Source: Pseudomonas laurylsulfativorans
GTDB taxonomy: Bacteria > Pseudomonadota > Gammaproteobacteria > Pseudomonadales > Pseudomonadaceae
Assembly: GCF_002906155.1 (NCBI RefSeq)
Contig: NZ_MUJK01000002.1
Location: 186,001-250,000, forward strand
Direction of reading: 5' to 3'
DNA: 64,000 nt
In this document: positions 38,876 to 48,345 of the stretch, piece after piece
Layout: every line of letters begins with the position of its first letter
How positions within the stretch are numbered: the stretch's first letter is position 1
The notes under the pieces: model-generated
Told to the model about the DNA's origin: nothing
Database searches by the model: none
Seen by the model: the letters and a program-made list of their open reading frames with translations, nothing else
Made by a program: the position numbers and the translations under genes

Positions 38876-40669
38876 ATGACAAAAACAACAATGCGCGCCA
38901 TCTTCACACCGCAGGCGCTGGCGGCTGCGGTCGCATTAGGCTGTTGTGCCCAGGCACAGGCCATTTCGTTCAATATCGGAGAAATCGAGGGGACGTTTGA
39001 CTCCTCGCTCTCAGTCGGCGCGAGCTGGGGCATGCGTGATGCGGATAACGCCCTGGTGGGCATCGTCAACGGCGGTTCCGGCCAGTCTTCAACTGGCGAC
39101 GACGGGCGATTGAATTTCAAGAAGGGCGAAACCTTCTCGAAGATCTTCAAGGGGATTCACGACCTCGAACTGAAGTACGGCGACACTGGTGCGTTTGTGC
39201 GTGGCAAATACTGGTACGACTTTGAACTGAAGGATGAAAGCCGCCCATTCAAGGACATCAGCGATCACAATCGCAAAGAAGGCGCCAAGTCTTCCGGCGG
39301 ACAAATCCTCGACGCTTTCGTCTACCACAACTACTCCCTCGCCGATTTACCGGGCACGGTTCGCGCCGGCAAACAGGTGGTCAGTTGGGGCGAGAGCACC
39401 TTCATCGGCAACTCGATCAACAGCATCAACCCGGTCGACGTGTCTGCGTTCCGTCGTCCCGGAGCCGAGATCAAGGAAGGTCTGATCCCGGTAAACATGT
39501 TGTTTGCCTCCCAAGGGCTGACGGACAAGCTGACGGTCGAAGGCTTCTATCAACTGGAATGGGATCAGACGGTCGTCGATAACTGCGGCACCTTCTTTGG
39601 GGTCGATGTGGTGGCGGACGGCTGCAACAAGGGTTACACCGTCGCCAACCCGGCCATTGCACCCTTGCAGCCGATTGCTGCTGCCTTTGGCCAGGGCTTC
39701 GAAGTCAGCAAGGAAGGCGTGATTGTTCCCCGTGGTGGCGACCGCGATGCCCGGGATTCCGGGCAGTGGGGCACGGCGTTGCGCTGGCTGGGGGACGACA
39801 CCGAATACGGCCTGTATTTTATGAACTACCACAGCCGCAGCCCGAACGTCGGAACCACCACCGCCGGCCCCGGTACGCTGGCAAGCATCCCGGGGATCGT
39901 CACCGCCGCCAACCGTATTGCCCCCGGCAGCGGTTCGGGCCTGGCCCAAAGTGTGATGCTCGGTCGCGGCCAGTATTACCTCGAATATCCGGAGGACATC
40001 CGCCTCTACGGCGCGAGCTTCTCTACTACCTTATCCACCGGCACCGCGTGGAGCGGTGAAATCAGCTATCGCCCCAACGCACCGGTGCAGGTCAACACCA
40101 ATGACCTGACCCTGGCGTTGCTCAACCCGATCGCTGGCGGCGCCGCATCGCCCATCACCACCTCGCCCGGGGCCGACAACAAAGGCTATCGCCGCAAAGA
40201 GGTGACGCAGGTCCAGAGCACCCTGACGCACTTTATCGATCAGGTCGCGGGTGCGGATCGCCTGACCCTGGTGGGCGAGGCGGCGGTGGTTCGGGTCGGT
40301 GGCCTGGAAGCACGGACCAAACTGCGCTACGGCCGCGACTCGGTGTATGGCCAATATGGTTTCGGCGGAGATACCGATGGTTTCGTGACCTCGACATCAT
40401 GGGGTTATCGCGCCCGGGCCATCCTCGACTACAACAACCTCATCGCCGGGATCAACGTCAGACCCAACCTCTCATGGTCCCACGACGTCTCTGGCTATGG
40501 CCCCAACGGTCTGTTCAACGAAGGTGCCAAGGCCGTCAGCCTCGGTGTCGATGCGGACTATCGCAACACCTACACCGCGAGCCTCAGTTACACCGACTTT
40601 TTCGGCGGGGACTACAACGTCCTCACCGACCGTGACTTCGTGGCGTTGAGCTTTGGCGTGAACTTCTGA
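38876..40669 (+). CDS. DUF1302 outer-membrane family protein
   Basis: A 597-residue protein from ATG 38876 (MTKTTMRAIF), with a signal peptide cleaved near ..AQAQA (about residue 28). The body is rich in alternating aromatic/hydrophobic strands, fitting an outer-membrane beta barrel, and it ends in NF. An earlier in-frame ATG at 38759 has no signal sequence after it. DUF1302 and DUF1329 proteins are commonly paired in Pseudomonas; their role is unsettled, with lipid or hydrophobic-compound transport suggested. It is followed by the DUF1329 gene after 23 bases. Confidence 0.9.
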   Translation: MTKTTMRAIFTPQALAAAVALGCCAQAQAISFNIGEIEGTFDSSLSVGASWGMRDADNALVGIVNGGSGQSSTGDDGRLNFKKGETFSKIFKGIHDLELKYGDTGAFVRGKYWYDFELKDESRPFKDISDHNRKEGAKSSGGQILDAFVYHNYSLADLPGTVRAGKQVVSWGESTFIGNSINSINPVDVSAFRRPGAEIKEGLIPVNMLFASQGLTDKLTVEGFYQLEWDQTVVDNCGTFFGVDVVADGCNKGYTVANPAIAPLQPIAAAFGQGFEVSKEGVIVPRGGDRDARDSGQWGTALRWLGDDTEYGLYFMNYHSRSPNVGTTTAGPGTLASIPGIVTAANRIAPGSGSGLAQSVMLGRGQYYLEYPEDIRLYGASFSTTLSTGTAWSGEISYRPNAPVQVNTNDLTLALLNPIAGGAASPITTSPGADNKGYRRKEVTQVQSTLTHFIDQVAGADRLTLVGEAAVVRVGGLEARTKLRYGRDSVYGQYGFGGDTDGFVTSTSWGYRARAILDYNNLIAGINVRPNLSWSHDVSGYGPNGLFNEGAKAVSLGVDADYRNTYTASLSYTDFFGGDYNVLTDRDFVALSFGVNF

Positions 40670-40692
40670 TCTGGCTGAAAAGGATGATTTCG

Positions 40693-42060
40693 ATGCGCAA
40701 GATGATTCTGCAATTGGGCGCGCTGACCCTCGGGTTGTTGGCCGCCAACGTGATGGCCGCTGTCTCACCGGAAGAAGCCAGCAAGCTCGGCACCAGCCTG
40801 ACCCCGCTCGGTGCGGAGAAGGCCGGCAATGCTGATGGCTCGATTCCGGCCTGGACCGGCGGTATCCCGAAAAACGCTGGCGCGGTGGACGGCAAAGGTT
40901 TCCTGGCCGATCCGTTCGCCAACGAAAAGCCGTTGTTCGTGATCACCGCAGCGACCGTCGACAAGTACAAGGACAAACTCTCCGACGGCCAGATCGCGAT
41001 GTTCAAGCGCTATCCCGAGACTTACAAAATTCCTGTCTACCCGAGCCACCGAACGGTGGCGTTACCGGCAGAGATTTATGAGGCGGCCAAACGCAGCGCA
41101 CTGAACGTAACACCGATCAACGACGGTAACGGTCTGGCCAACTTCACCGGCAATCGCTACTACGCGTTCCCGATTCCGAAGAATGGTGTGGAAGTGATCT
41201 GGAACCACATCACTCGCTACCACGGCGGCAATCTGCGCCGCACCATCACCCAGGCGACGCCGCAGTCCAATGGCGACTTCACGGTGGTCCGCTTCAAGGA
41301 CGAGGTCGCCGTGCCGTCGTTGCTCGGTGACCTGAAACCGGGCAGCGATGATAACGTCCTCAGCTACTTCAAGCAGGAAGTGACCGCGCCGGCGCGGCTG
41401 GCGGGTAATGTGTTGCTGGTTCACGAAACCCTCGACCAGGTCAAGGAACCGCGCAAGGCCTGGATCTACAACGCCGGCCAGCGTCGGGTACGGCGTGCGC
41501 CACAGGTGGCTTATGACGGTGTCGGCACCTCATCCGACGGCCTGCGCACCACTGACAACTTCGACATGTTTTCCGGTGCGCCGGACCGCTACGACTGGAA
41601 ACTGGTCGGCAAGAAGGAAATGTACATCCCCTACAACAGCTACAAGCTCGACTCGCCAGATCTCAAGTACACCGATGTGATCAAGGCCGGGCACATCAAT
41701 CAGGACCTGACTCGCTATGAGTTGCACCGGGTCTGGGAGGTCGTTGCCACGGTCAAGCCAAACGAGCGGCACGTGTACGCCAAGCGCCACATGTACATCG
41801 ATGAAGACAGCTGGCAAGTGGCGCTGGCCGACCACTACGACGGACGCGGACAGCTCTGGCGCGTCGCCGAAGGGCATGCCCAGTTCTACTACGATCACCA
41901 AGTGCCGGCCTACACCGTCGAAGCGCTGTATGACCTGATTGCCGGTCGCTACATCGCCCTGGGAATGAAAAACGAAGAGAAACGCAGCTTCGAATTCAAC
42001 ATCAATGCAATAGCGGGGGACTACACACCAGCGGCCTTGCGTAGCACGGGGGTCAGGTAA
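40693..42060 (+). CDS. DUF1329 family protein
   Basis: A 455-residue periplasmic or outer-membrane-associated protein with a signal peptide (MRKMILQLGALTLGLLAANVMA). I prefer ATG 40693 because AAAAGGA sits nine bases upstream; ATG 40684 would be too close to it. Family members are thought to have a LolA/LolB-like fold that holds hydrophobic ligands, which would fit a role with the adjoining barrel. A terminator follows at 42082. Confidence 0.88.
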   Translation: MRKMILQLGALTLGLLAANVMAAVSPEEASKLGTSLTPLGAEKAGNADGSIPAWTGGIPKNAGAVDGKGFLADPFANEKPLFVITAATVDKYKDKLSDGQIAMFKRYPETYKIPVYPSHRTVALPAEIYEAAKRSALNVTPINDGNGLANFTGNRYYAFPIPKNGVEVIWNHITRYHGGNLRRTITQATPQSNGDFTVVRFKDEVAVPSLLGDLKPGSDDNVLSYFKQEVTAPARLAGNVLLVHETLDQVKEPRKAWIYNAGQRRVRRAPQVAYDGVGTSSDGLRTTDNFDMFSGAPDRYDWKLVGKKEMYIPYNSYKLDSPDLKYTDVIKAGHINQDLTRYELHRVWEVVATVKPNERHVYAKRHMYIDEDSWQVALADHYDGRGQLWRVAEGHAQFYYDHQVPAYTVEALYDLIAGRYIALGMKNEEKRSFEFNINAIAGDYTPAALRSTGVR

Positions 42061-42081
42061 GTTTCCTACGTGTTCTTACAC

Positions 42082-42110
42082 AAAAAGGTGACCTCGCGGT
42101 CACCTTTTTT
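42082..42110. terminator. Bidirectional terminator after DUF1329 gene
   Basis: AAAAAGGTGACC and GGTCACCTTTTTT form a 12-pair stem with a TCGC loop and T-runs on both sides. Confidence 0.93.
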
Positions 42111-42201
42111 ATAGGGGTTGATCAGTCTGTTGAATACTTCTTCAACAAGCGCTCGGGAGGGGTCTAGGGTGGCGCCAGAATTATAAAAAAGGCACACCAC
42201 T

Positions 42202-44745
42202 ATGACCGCCATGACGCACCGTCTGGACCGCCCTGGCTTCCTGCCCCGACTGTCGTCCCATCATCTGTCCCGCGAGCGGCTGATTGAACCCATGCTCGTC
42301 TCGACGGCGCGGGTGAAGTTGCTTTGCGCGCCGGCGGGTAGTGGCAAGAGCGCGTTGCTCACCGAATGCCTGCAGCGGGCACCGGAGCGCTATCGGGTCT
42401 GTTGGCTGCCGTTGTCGGGGGAGTCATTGAGTACCGGCGACTTTGTATTGCGCCTGACGCAAGCGTTGGGCCTGCCCTCGGCGGATGAGCCCAGTCTGCT
42501 GGCGCATCTGGCCCGATTACAGGCGTCGACCTGGCTGTTTCTCGATGATTACTGCCGGGCACCCAACCCGGAACTCGACCGGCTGCTCGATCGCCTGTTG
42601 GCCGTCGCCAGCCCGTCGCTGACCTGGTGGTTGAGTTCGCGTCGACGACCACCCTGCAACTGGCCGCGGCTGCTGCTCAATGATGAGTTGTACGAGTGCG
42701 AAAGCCGGGCGCTGGCGTTTACCGAGGTCGAGGTCGGGCAGTTGCTCGGTCATGTCGAGCCGACCCTGGCGGCACAAACCGCCAGGCAGGTTATTGAACG
42801 CAGCGGTGGCTGGTGCGCTGGCGTGCGGATCGCGTTACTCAATGGTTGTCCGTGGTCGGGTGAGCAGGGGCGTTCGGCGACGCTGCTCGATTATCTGCAG
42901 CACGAGTTGTTCAACACCTTGCCACCGGAATTGGTTGAGGTCTGGCAAGTGTTGGTTCATCTGCCGCGCTTCAACGCCAGCTTGTGCGAGCATCTTTTCG
43001 GTACGGGTGAAGGCGCGCAGTGGCTGCACGCGTTGCAGGAAATGGGCTGCTTTATTGAACCCTGGGAAGACTCCAGCGAGTGGTTGCGTATCTTCGAGCC
43101 GCTGGCCCGGGTGATGCGTGATGAGCCCACCCCGGCCGGGCGATCCTGGCATCGCCGCGCGTGCCAGTGGTTCAGTGCTGAAGAAGACTGGCAGGGCGCC
43201 TTTGAGCAGGCGCTGTTGGCCGAGGAACACGAGGTCGCGGTCAGCCTGTTGCAGCACTTCAGCTTTGAACATCTGTTCAAGCGTCAGAACGTCAGCTGGT
43301 TACTCAAGCTGCATGAGCACTTGGGTGAACAATTGACGCTGGGCACGCCGCAACGGGTCGGGTTGATCACCGCAGCGTTGCTGTTTGCCGGGCGCTTCGA
43401 GCAGGCGGCTGCGTGCATTGGGCAACTGTCGCGGTTTACCCCGCAACCGACGGCATCCTTGCAACGGCAGCTACTGGCGCGTTGGCAGGCGCAACAAGGT
43501 TGGTTGCTGCATCTGCAGGGGCGTATGCCGGCCGCCCGGGAGCACTTCGTCGAGGCACTGGAGGCGCTGGCAGCGGATGCCTGGCCTACACGGTTGCTGT
43601 GTCTGTCCGGGTTGACCCAGCAAGCGCTACTCAACGCCGACCTTGATGCTGCCCAGGCCTTCAATCGTGACGCACTGTGCCTGGCGCGGTCACAAGGCTC
43701 GTTGCTGTTTGAGGGCTTGCTCGAACTCGATCATGCGCAATTGCTTGAGCAACGCGGCGCGCCCCGGCGAGCGGCGCATTTGCTGGCCGACATCCATGAA
43801 ATGCTCGAACGGCAGGCTGATCGCCCGACGCCACTGCTGGGGCGAATCGCCCTGCGACGTGGACGGTTGGCCTTGTGCCAGGGCCAGGATGAATTGGCCG
43901 GTGAATGTTTTCGGGCTGGCCTTGATGACTGCCTGCACAGTCAGGACAAGCACGTGCTGTACGGGTTTCTCGGACAGGCGCAAATGGCGGCCAATCGGCG
44001 CGACTACGCCGATGCGTTCGATCGCCTGCGCGAGGCCGAGCGGTTGATGCAGCAACGGCAGATCCCCGAGACCCTTTATCGCGGCGTGCTGCTGCAAATC
44101 AGCAGCCATTTCTGGTTGCAACAAGGGCGCCCTGAGTTGGCCCGGGAGGCTCTGATCCGTGTCTTGCGTCATTACCGCGGGGCACACGCGCGCCAGGCAC
44201 CGCCGGCCACGCTGCAACTGATCGCGCGTATCGAATACCAGTTGGTACTGGCCGAGACTCGACTGCAACTGGCGCAACGTCCATTGGATCGGCTCAAGGC
44301 GTTACTCGAGCACGCCCAACAACACGCCATGCTGGCGCTGGAAACGGAGTTGCACATGGCAATGTGCGAAGTGGCAGATCTGACAGGCGAGCCGGCCGTG
44401 GCTCAAGCAGCACTGGAGGCGGGGCTGGCGCTGGTGAGCCGGTGCCATGGACAGCAGGCGTTGCGTGACTTGGAGTTGCGTCAGCCAGATTTGATCTGCC
44501 GTTTACGGGGGGAGGAGTCGGCGACCGCGATGACTATGGATGCCGGCCTGCTGAGTTGTCGGGAATTGGAGGTGCTCGGCCTGATTGCCCTGGGTAATTC
44601 CAATCAGCAAATTGCCGAGCAGTTGTTCATTTCATTGCATACGGTGAAAACCCACGCGCGCAGAATCCACAGCAAATTAGGGGTTGAGCGTCGCACGCAA
44701 GCCGTGGCGATGGGCAAAAAACTGGGGTTGATCCTGCCTGCCTGA
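42202..44745 (+). CDS. LuxR-family regulator, MalT type
   Basis: An 847-residue transcription regulator. N-terminal NTPase: Walker A CAPAGSGKSALL near 40-51 and a Walker B-like WLFLDDY near 112-118. The middle is a long helical, TPR/MalT-like repeat region (about 330-740), and the C-terminal LuxR helix-turn-helix is LSCRELEVLGLIALGNSNQ.. near 778-840. In P. aeruginosa a similar regulator is adjacent to the DUF1329/DUF1302 pair, so it probably controls them. Start may be 42202 or 42211. Weak ribosome site. Confidence 0.9.
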   Translation: MTAMTHRLDRPGFLPRLSSHHLSRERLIEPMLVSTARVKLLCAPAGSGKSALLTECLQRAPERYRVCWLPLSGESLSTGDFVLRLTQALGLPSADEPSLLAHLARLQASTWLFLDDYCRAPNPELDRLLDRLLAVASPSLTWWLSSRRRPPCNWPRLLLNDELYECESRALAFTEVEVGQLLGHVEPTLAAQTARQVIERSGGWCAGVRIALLNGCPWSGEQGRSATLLDYLQHELFNTLPPELVEVWQVLVHLPRFNASLCEHLFGTGEGAQWLHALQEMGCFIEPWEDSSEWLRIFEPLARVMRDEPTPAGRSWHRRACQWFSAEEDWQGAFEQALLAEEHEVAVSLLQHFSFEHLFKRQNVSWLLKLHEHLGEQLTLGTPQRVGLITAALLFAGRFEQAAACIGQLSRFTPQPTASLQRQLLARWQAQQGWLLHLQGRMPAAREHFVEALEALAADAWPTRLLCLSGLTQQALLNADLDAAQAFNRDALCLARSQGSLLFEGLLELDHAQLLEQRGAPRRAAHLLADIHEMLERQADRPTPLLGRIALRRGRLALCQGQDELAGECFRAGLDDCLHSQDKHVLYGFLGQAQMAANRRDYADAFDRLREAERLMQQRQIPETLYRGVLLQISSHFWLQQGRPELAREALIRVLRHYRGAHARQAPPATLQLIARIEYQLVLAETRLQLAQRPLDRLKALLEHAQQHAMLALETELHMAMCEVADLTGEPAVAQAALEAGLALVSRCHGQQALRDLELRQPDLICRLRGEESATAMTMDAGLLSCRELEVLGLIALGNSNQQIAEQLFISLHTVKTHARRIHSKLGVERRTQAVAMGKKLGLILPA

Positions 44746-44760
44746 TCGCCGCCGCTGCGT

Positions 44761-45558
44761 TCAGTTTGTCGATGCATCGGGCTCGAAGCCCATGCGCCAA
44801 CTCACTGCCTGTGTGGCAGACAACAAACGCCGCGCCGCCGGGCCGTTTTCATCGGCGTGAAACAGCGACGTCGGCCCGACCACCGTCAGCACTGCCGCAA
44901 CTTTGCCCATGGCGTTGAACACCGGTGCCGACAAGGCATCCACTCCAGGCATCAACAGCCCATGTACATGATGCAGGCCCCGTTGGCGGATCTGTTCGCA
45001 CATCGTTGCGTAGGCCTGATCATCCGCCAAGGCGTGGGCGGTACCGCTTTGCAGTTCCTGTTCACGCAGGTCCATGGTTTCACGCGCAGGCAGATACGCA
45101 CCGAAGACCAGTCCGGTCGAGGAGCTCAGCAGCGGCAACACCGAGCCCAGTTGTGTTACCACCGTCACCGCTCGCACCGCCGGTTCGATATGCACCACGG
45201 TCGCGCCCTGATTGCCCCACACCGCCAGAAAGCAGGTTTCATTCAGGTCATCGCGCAACTCGGCCAGGGGCAGGGCGGCCACTTTCAGCACGTCCATACT
45301 GTTGAGTGCCGCCAACCCCACGCGCAAGGCTTCGCGACCCAGGCCGTAGTGGTTGGTGGCGGCGTTCTGTTCGGCAAATCCGCTGGCGATCAGCGCCTGC
45401 AAATAGCGGTGAACCTTGCTCGCCGGCATCTGCACGTGTTCGGCCAGGCGCGACAGCGAAGTCGAGGGCGACAACTCGGCCAGAGCCTTGAGGATGTCAG
45501 TGCCAACCTCGGCCGAGCGGACTTTCTGTTTACCGTTGTTGTCGCTGGTTTTTTCCAT
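44761..45558 (-). CDS. hmgR: IclR-family repressor HmgR
   Basis: A 265-residue IclR regulator, starting at 45558 (MEKTSDNNGK). N-terminal winged helix about 20-85 (TDILKALAELSPSTSLSRLAEH), C-terminal effector domain about 95-260. Divergent from hmgA-fahA-maiA, it matches HmgR of P. putida, which represses the operon and responds to homogentisate. A 17-base palindrome in the shared promoter region supports this. Confidence 0.9.
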   Translation of the reverse strand: MEKTSDNNGKQKVRSAEVGTDILKALAELSPSTSLSRLAEHVQMPASKVHRYLQALIASGFAEQNAATNHYGLGREALRVGLAALNSMDVLKVAALPLAELRDDLNETCFLAVWGNQGATVVHIEPAVRAVTVVTQLGSVLPLLSSSTGLVFGAYLPARETMDLREQELQSGTAHALADDQAYATMCEQIRQRGLHHVHGLLMPGVDALSAPVFNAMGKVAAVLTVVGPTSLFHADENGPAARRLLSATQAVSWRMGFEPDASTN

Positions 45559-45589
45559 GGTGGCTGGGATCCCGGGACGAATGGGCGTC

Positions 45590-45618
45590 TTTATAGCTTG
45601 ACGGTCAATACCAATCAA
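45590..45618 (-). promoter_or_regulatory. hmgR promoter
   Basis: On the minus strand TTGATT (plus 45613-45618) and TATAAA (plus 45590-45595) are separated by 17 bases, a good sigma-70 promoter pointing at hmgR. It abuts the operator palindrome at 45619, so HmgR could repress its own gene. Confidence 0.65.
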
Positions 45619-45626
45619 ATTACGTT
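45598..45626 (+). promoter_or_regulatory. hmgA operon promoter
   Basis: TTGACG (45598-45603) and TACGTT (45621-45626) are 17 bases apart. The -10 overlaps the left half of the HmgR operator, as expected of a repressed promoter. Another TACGAT at 45641-45646 could be an alternative -10. Confidence 0.6.
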
Positions 45627-45635
45627 ATGCGTAAT
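45619..45635. promoter_or_regulatory. HmgR operator palindrome
   Basis: ATTACG-TTATG-CGTAAT, a perfect 6-5-6 palindrome of 17 bases, with a third half-site AATTACG starting at 45638. P. putida HmgR is known to bind a 17-base palindrome in the equivalent place; the size match is notable. Confidence 0.7.
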
Positions 45636-45720
45636 TGAATTACGATAAAAATAACCCGGGCAGGCCACGAACTCATCCAAAGAGTGACCGGCATTGCCGA
45701 CTCCCTGTTCAGGAGGCTCC

Positions 45721-47025
45721 ATGAACCCCGATTCAACGACGCCAGCGCTGGCTTACCTGTCAGGTTTCGGCAACGAATTCAGCAGCGAAGCGTTGCCCGG
45801 CGCACTGCCTGTCGGCCAGAACTCTCCACAAAAAGCCCCGTATGGTCTCTACACCGAACTGTTCTCCGGCACGGCTTTCACCATGGCGCGCAGTGAGGCG
45901 CGGCGGACCTGGATGTACCGCATTCAGCCGTCGGCCAATCACCCGGCATTCGTCAAACTGGACCGGCAACTAGCCGGCGGTCCGCTGGGTGAAGTGACCC
46001 CGAACCGTCTGCGCTGGAACCCGCTGGAAATTCCCGCCGAGCCGACCGATTTCATCGACGGTCTGGTGAGCATGGCCGCCAACTCGGGCGCGGAGAAACC
46101 GGCCGGAATCAGCATCTACAACTACCGCGCCAACCGTTCCATGGAGCGCGTGTTCTTCAATGCCGACGGTGAGCTGTTGCTGGTGCCTGAACTGGGGCGC
46201 CTGCGCATTGCCACTGAGCTCGGCGCGCTTGAACTGGAACCGCTGGAAATTGCCGTACTGCCACGCGGCCTCAAGTTCCGCATCGAACTGCTCGACCCGC
46301 AAGCCCGCGGTTATGTCGCCGAAAACCATGGCGCCCCATTGCGCCTGCCGGACCTGGGGCCGATTGGCAGCAATGGCCTGGCCAATCCGCGGGACTTCCT
46401 GACCCCGGTGGCGGCGTACGAGAACCTGCAACAACCCACCACGCTGGTGCAGAAATTCCTCGGTCAGTTGTGGGCGTGCGAGCTCAATCATTCGCCGCTC
46501 AACGTGGTCGCCTGGCACGGTAACAACGTGCCGTACAAATATGACCTGCGCCGTTTCAACACCATCGGCACCGTCAGTTTCGATCACCCCGATCCGTCGA
46601 TCTTCACCGTGCTGACCTCGCCGACCAGCGTCCATGGCCTGGCCAACCTCGACTTCGTGATCTTTCCGCCGCGCTGGATGGTGGCCGAGAAAACCTTCCG
46701 TCCGCCGTGGTTCCATCGCAACCTGATGAACGAATTCATGGGATTGATCCAGGGCGAATACGACGCCAAGGCTGAAGGTTTCGTGCCCGGCGGTGCTTCG
46801 TTGCACAGCTGCATGAGCGCCCACGGTCCCGACGGAGAGACCTGCACCAAAGCGATCAACGCTGACCTCAAACCGGCGAAAATCGACAACACCATGGCGT
46901 TCATGTTCGAGACCAGCCAGGTGTTGCGCCCAAGCCGTTTCGCCCTCGATTGCCCGCAACTGCAAAACACTTACGATGCCTGCTGGGCTACGCTGCCCGC
47001 CACTTTCGACCCGACCCGGAGATAA
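45721..47025 (+). CDS. hmgA: Homogentisate 1,2-dioxygenase HmgA
   Basis: Iron(II) ring-cleaving enzyme that opens homogentisate to maleylacetoacetate. Start at ATG 45721 ([14 protein letters not shown] nine bases upstream) gives 434 residues. The cupin-like C-terminal half holds the iron ligands in the region [11 protein letters not shown] near 266-276, [13 protein letters not shown] near 338-350 and [12 protein letters not shown] near 361-372. First gene of the operon with fahA three bases on. Confidence 0.97.
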   Translation: MNPDSTTPALAYLSGFGNEFSSEALPGALPVGQNSPQKAPYGLYTELFSGTAFTMARSEARRTWMYRIQPSANHPAFVKLDRQLAGGPLGEVTPNRLRWNPLEIPAEPTDFIDGLVSMAANSGAEKPAGISIYNYRANRSMERVFFNADGELLLVPELGRLRIATELGALELEPLEIAVLPRGLKFRIELLDPQARGYVAENHGAPLRLPDLGPIGSNGLANPRDFLTPVAAYENLQQPTTLVQKFLGQLWACELNHSPLNVVAWHGNNVPYKYDLRRFNTIGTVSFDHPDPSIFTVLTSPTSVHGLANLDFVIFPPRWMVAEKTFRPPWFHRNLMNEFMGLIQGEYDAKAEGFVPGGASLHSCMSAHGPDGETCTKAINADLKPAKIDNTMAFMFETSQVLRPSRFALDCPQLQNTYDACWATLPATFDPTRR

Positions 47026-47028
47026 CCC

Positions 47029-48333
47029 ATGACGCAGACTTCCATCACTCGCAGCTGGGTTGCTTCCGCCAACGGCCATGCGGATTTCCCCCTGCAAAAC
47101 CTGCCGTTGGGCGTATTCAGCCGCAACGGCTTGGGACCGCGTAGCGGCGTGGCCATCGGCGAACACATCTTTGATCTGCAAGCGGCCCTGGAAGCCGGGT
47201 TGTTCGATGGCGCCGCGAAGGCTGCCGTCGAAGCGACCCGTGACGGCCAGTTGAATGCGTTCTTCGAACTGGGCCGCGAGGCTCGCGTCGCGTTGCGCGA
47301 GCGTTTGCTGGAACTGTTCGCCGAGCACAGCACCCTGCATGGCAAGATCGAAGCCCAGGGCGCGAAACTGCTGCCGCTGGCGGCGGATTGCGAGATGCAC
47401 CTGCCAGCGAAAATCAACGATTACACCGACTTCTACGTCGGCATCGAGCACGCGCAGAACGTCGGCAAACTGTTCCGCCCCGACAACCCGCTGCTGCCGA
47501 ACTACAAGTACGTGCCCATCGGCTACCACGGTCGTGCGTCGACCATTCGCCCGTCCGGTACCGATGTGCGCCGCCCGAAAGGCCAGACCTTGCCGGCCGG
47601 TCAGAGCGAACCGACGTTCGGTCCTTGCGCGCGCCTGGACTACGAACTGGAGCTGGGTATCTGGATCGGTCAGGGCAACGACATGGGTGACTCGATTGCC
47701 ATTGGCAACGCCGCCGATCACATCGCCGGTTTCTGCCTGCTCAACGACTGGTCCGCTCGGGACATCCAGGCCTGGGAATACCAGCCGCTGGGGCCGTTCC
47801 TGTCGAAAAGCTTCATCACCAGCATCTCGCCGTGGGTCGTCACCGCCGAAGCGCTGGAGCCATTCCGTCGTGCCCAGCCTGCGCGTCCGCAAGGCGATCC
47901 GCAGCCGCTGCCATATCTGCTCGACAAGCGCGATCAGGCCGCTGGCGCATTCGACATCGAACTGGAAGTGCTGCTGCTCACCGAGGCCATGCGCGAGCAG
48001 AACCTGCCGGCCCATCGCCTGACATTGAGCAACACCCAGCACATGTACTGGACCGTGGCGCAAATGGTCGCGCATCACAGCGTCAACGGTTGCCAATTGC
48101 AGGCCGGTGATCTGTTCGGCTCAGGCACGCTGTCCGGGCCTGAGAACGGTCAGTTCGGCAGCCTGCTGGAAATTACCGAGGGCGGTAAAAAACCGATCGA
48201 GCTGGCCTCGGGCGAGGTGCGCAAGTTCCTGGAAGACGGCGACGAAATCATCCTGCGCGGACGTTGCCGCCGCGAGGGGTTCGCGTCCATCGGCTTCGGC
48301 GAATGCCGCGGCAAAGTGCTGCCGGCGCGCTGA
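47029..48333 (+). CDS. fahA: Fumarylacetoacetase
   Basis: Hydrolyses fumarylacetoacetate to fumarate and acetoacetate, the last step of tyrosine breakdown. The 434-residue protein has the FAA N-terminal domain (about 15-118) and the catalytic FAA domain (about 125-425): YTDFYVGIEHAQNVGKLFR near 129-147 with the active-site His138, and DWSARDIQAWEYQPLGPFL near 242-260. It is also called hmgB in P. putida. Confidence 0.97.
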   Translation: MTQTSITRSWVASANGHADFPLQNLPLGVFSRNGLGPRSGVAIGEHIFDLQAALEAGLFDGAAKAAVEATRDGQLNAFFELGREARVALRERLLELFAEHSTLHGKIEAQGAKLLPLAADCEMHLPAKINDYTDFYVGIEHAQNVGKLFRPDNPLLPNYKYVPIGYHGRASTIRPSGTDVRRPKGQTLPAGQSEPTFGPCARLDYELELGIWIGQGNDMGDSIAIGNAADHIAGFCLLNDWSARDIQAWEYQPLGPFLSKSFITSISPWVVTAEALEPFRRAQPARPQGDPQPLPYLLDKRDQAAGAFDIELEVLLLTEAMREQNLPAHRLTLSNTQHMYWTVAQMVAHHSVNGCQLQAGDLFGSGTLSGPENGQFGSLLEITEGGKKPIELASGEVRKFLEDGDEIILRGRCRREGFASIGFGECRGKVLPAR

Positions 48334-48345
48334 CAGGAGCAGGGC

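Noticed and set aside
45970..48096. A minus-strand open frame of 708 codons opposite hmgA and fahA
   Set aside because: It is the antisense of two enzymes with clear motifs and starts and stops inside them.
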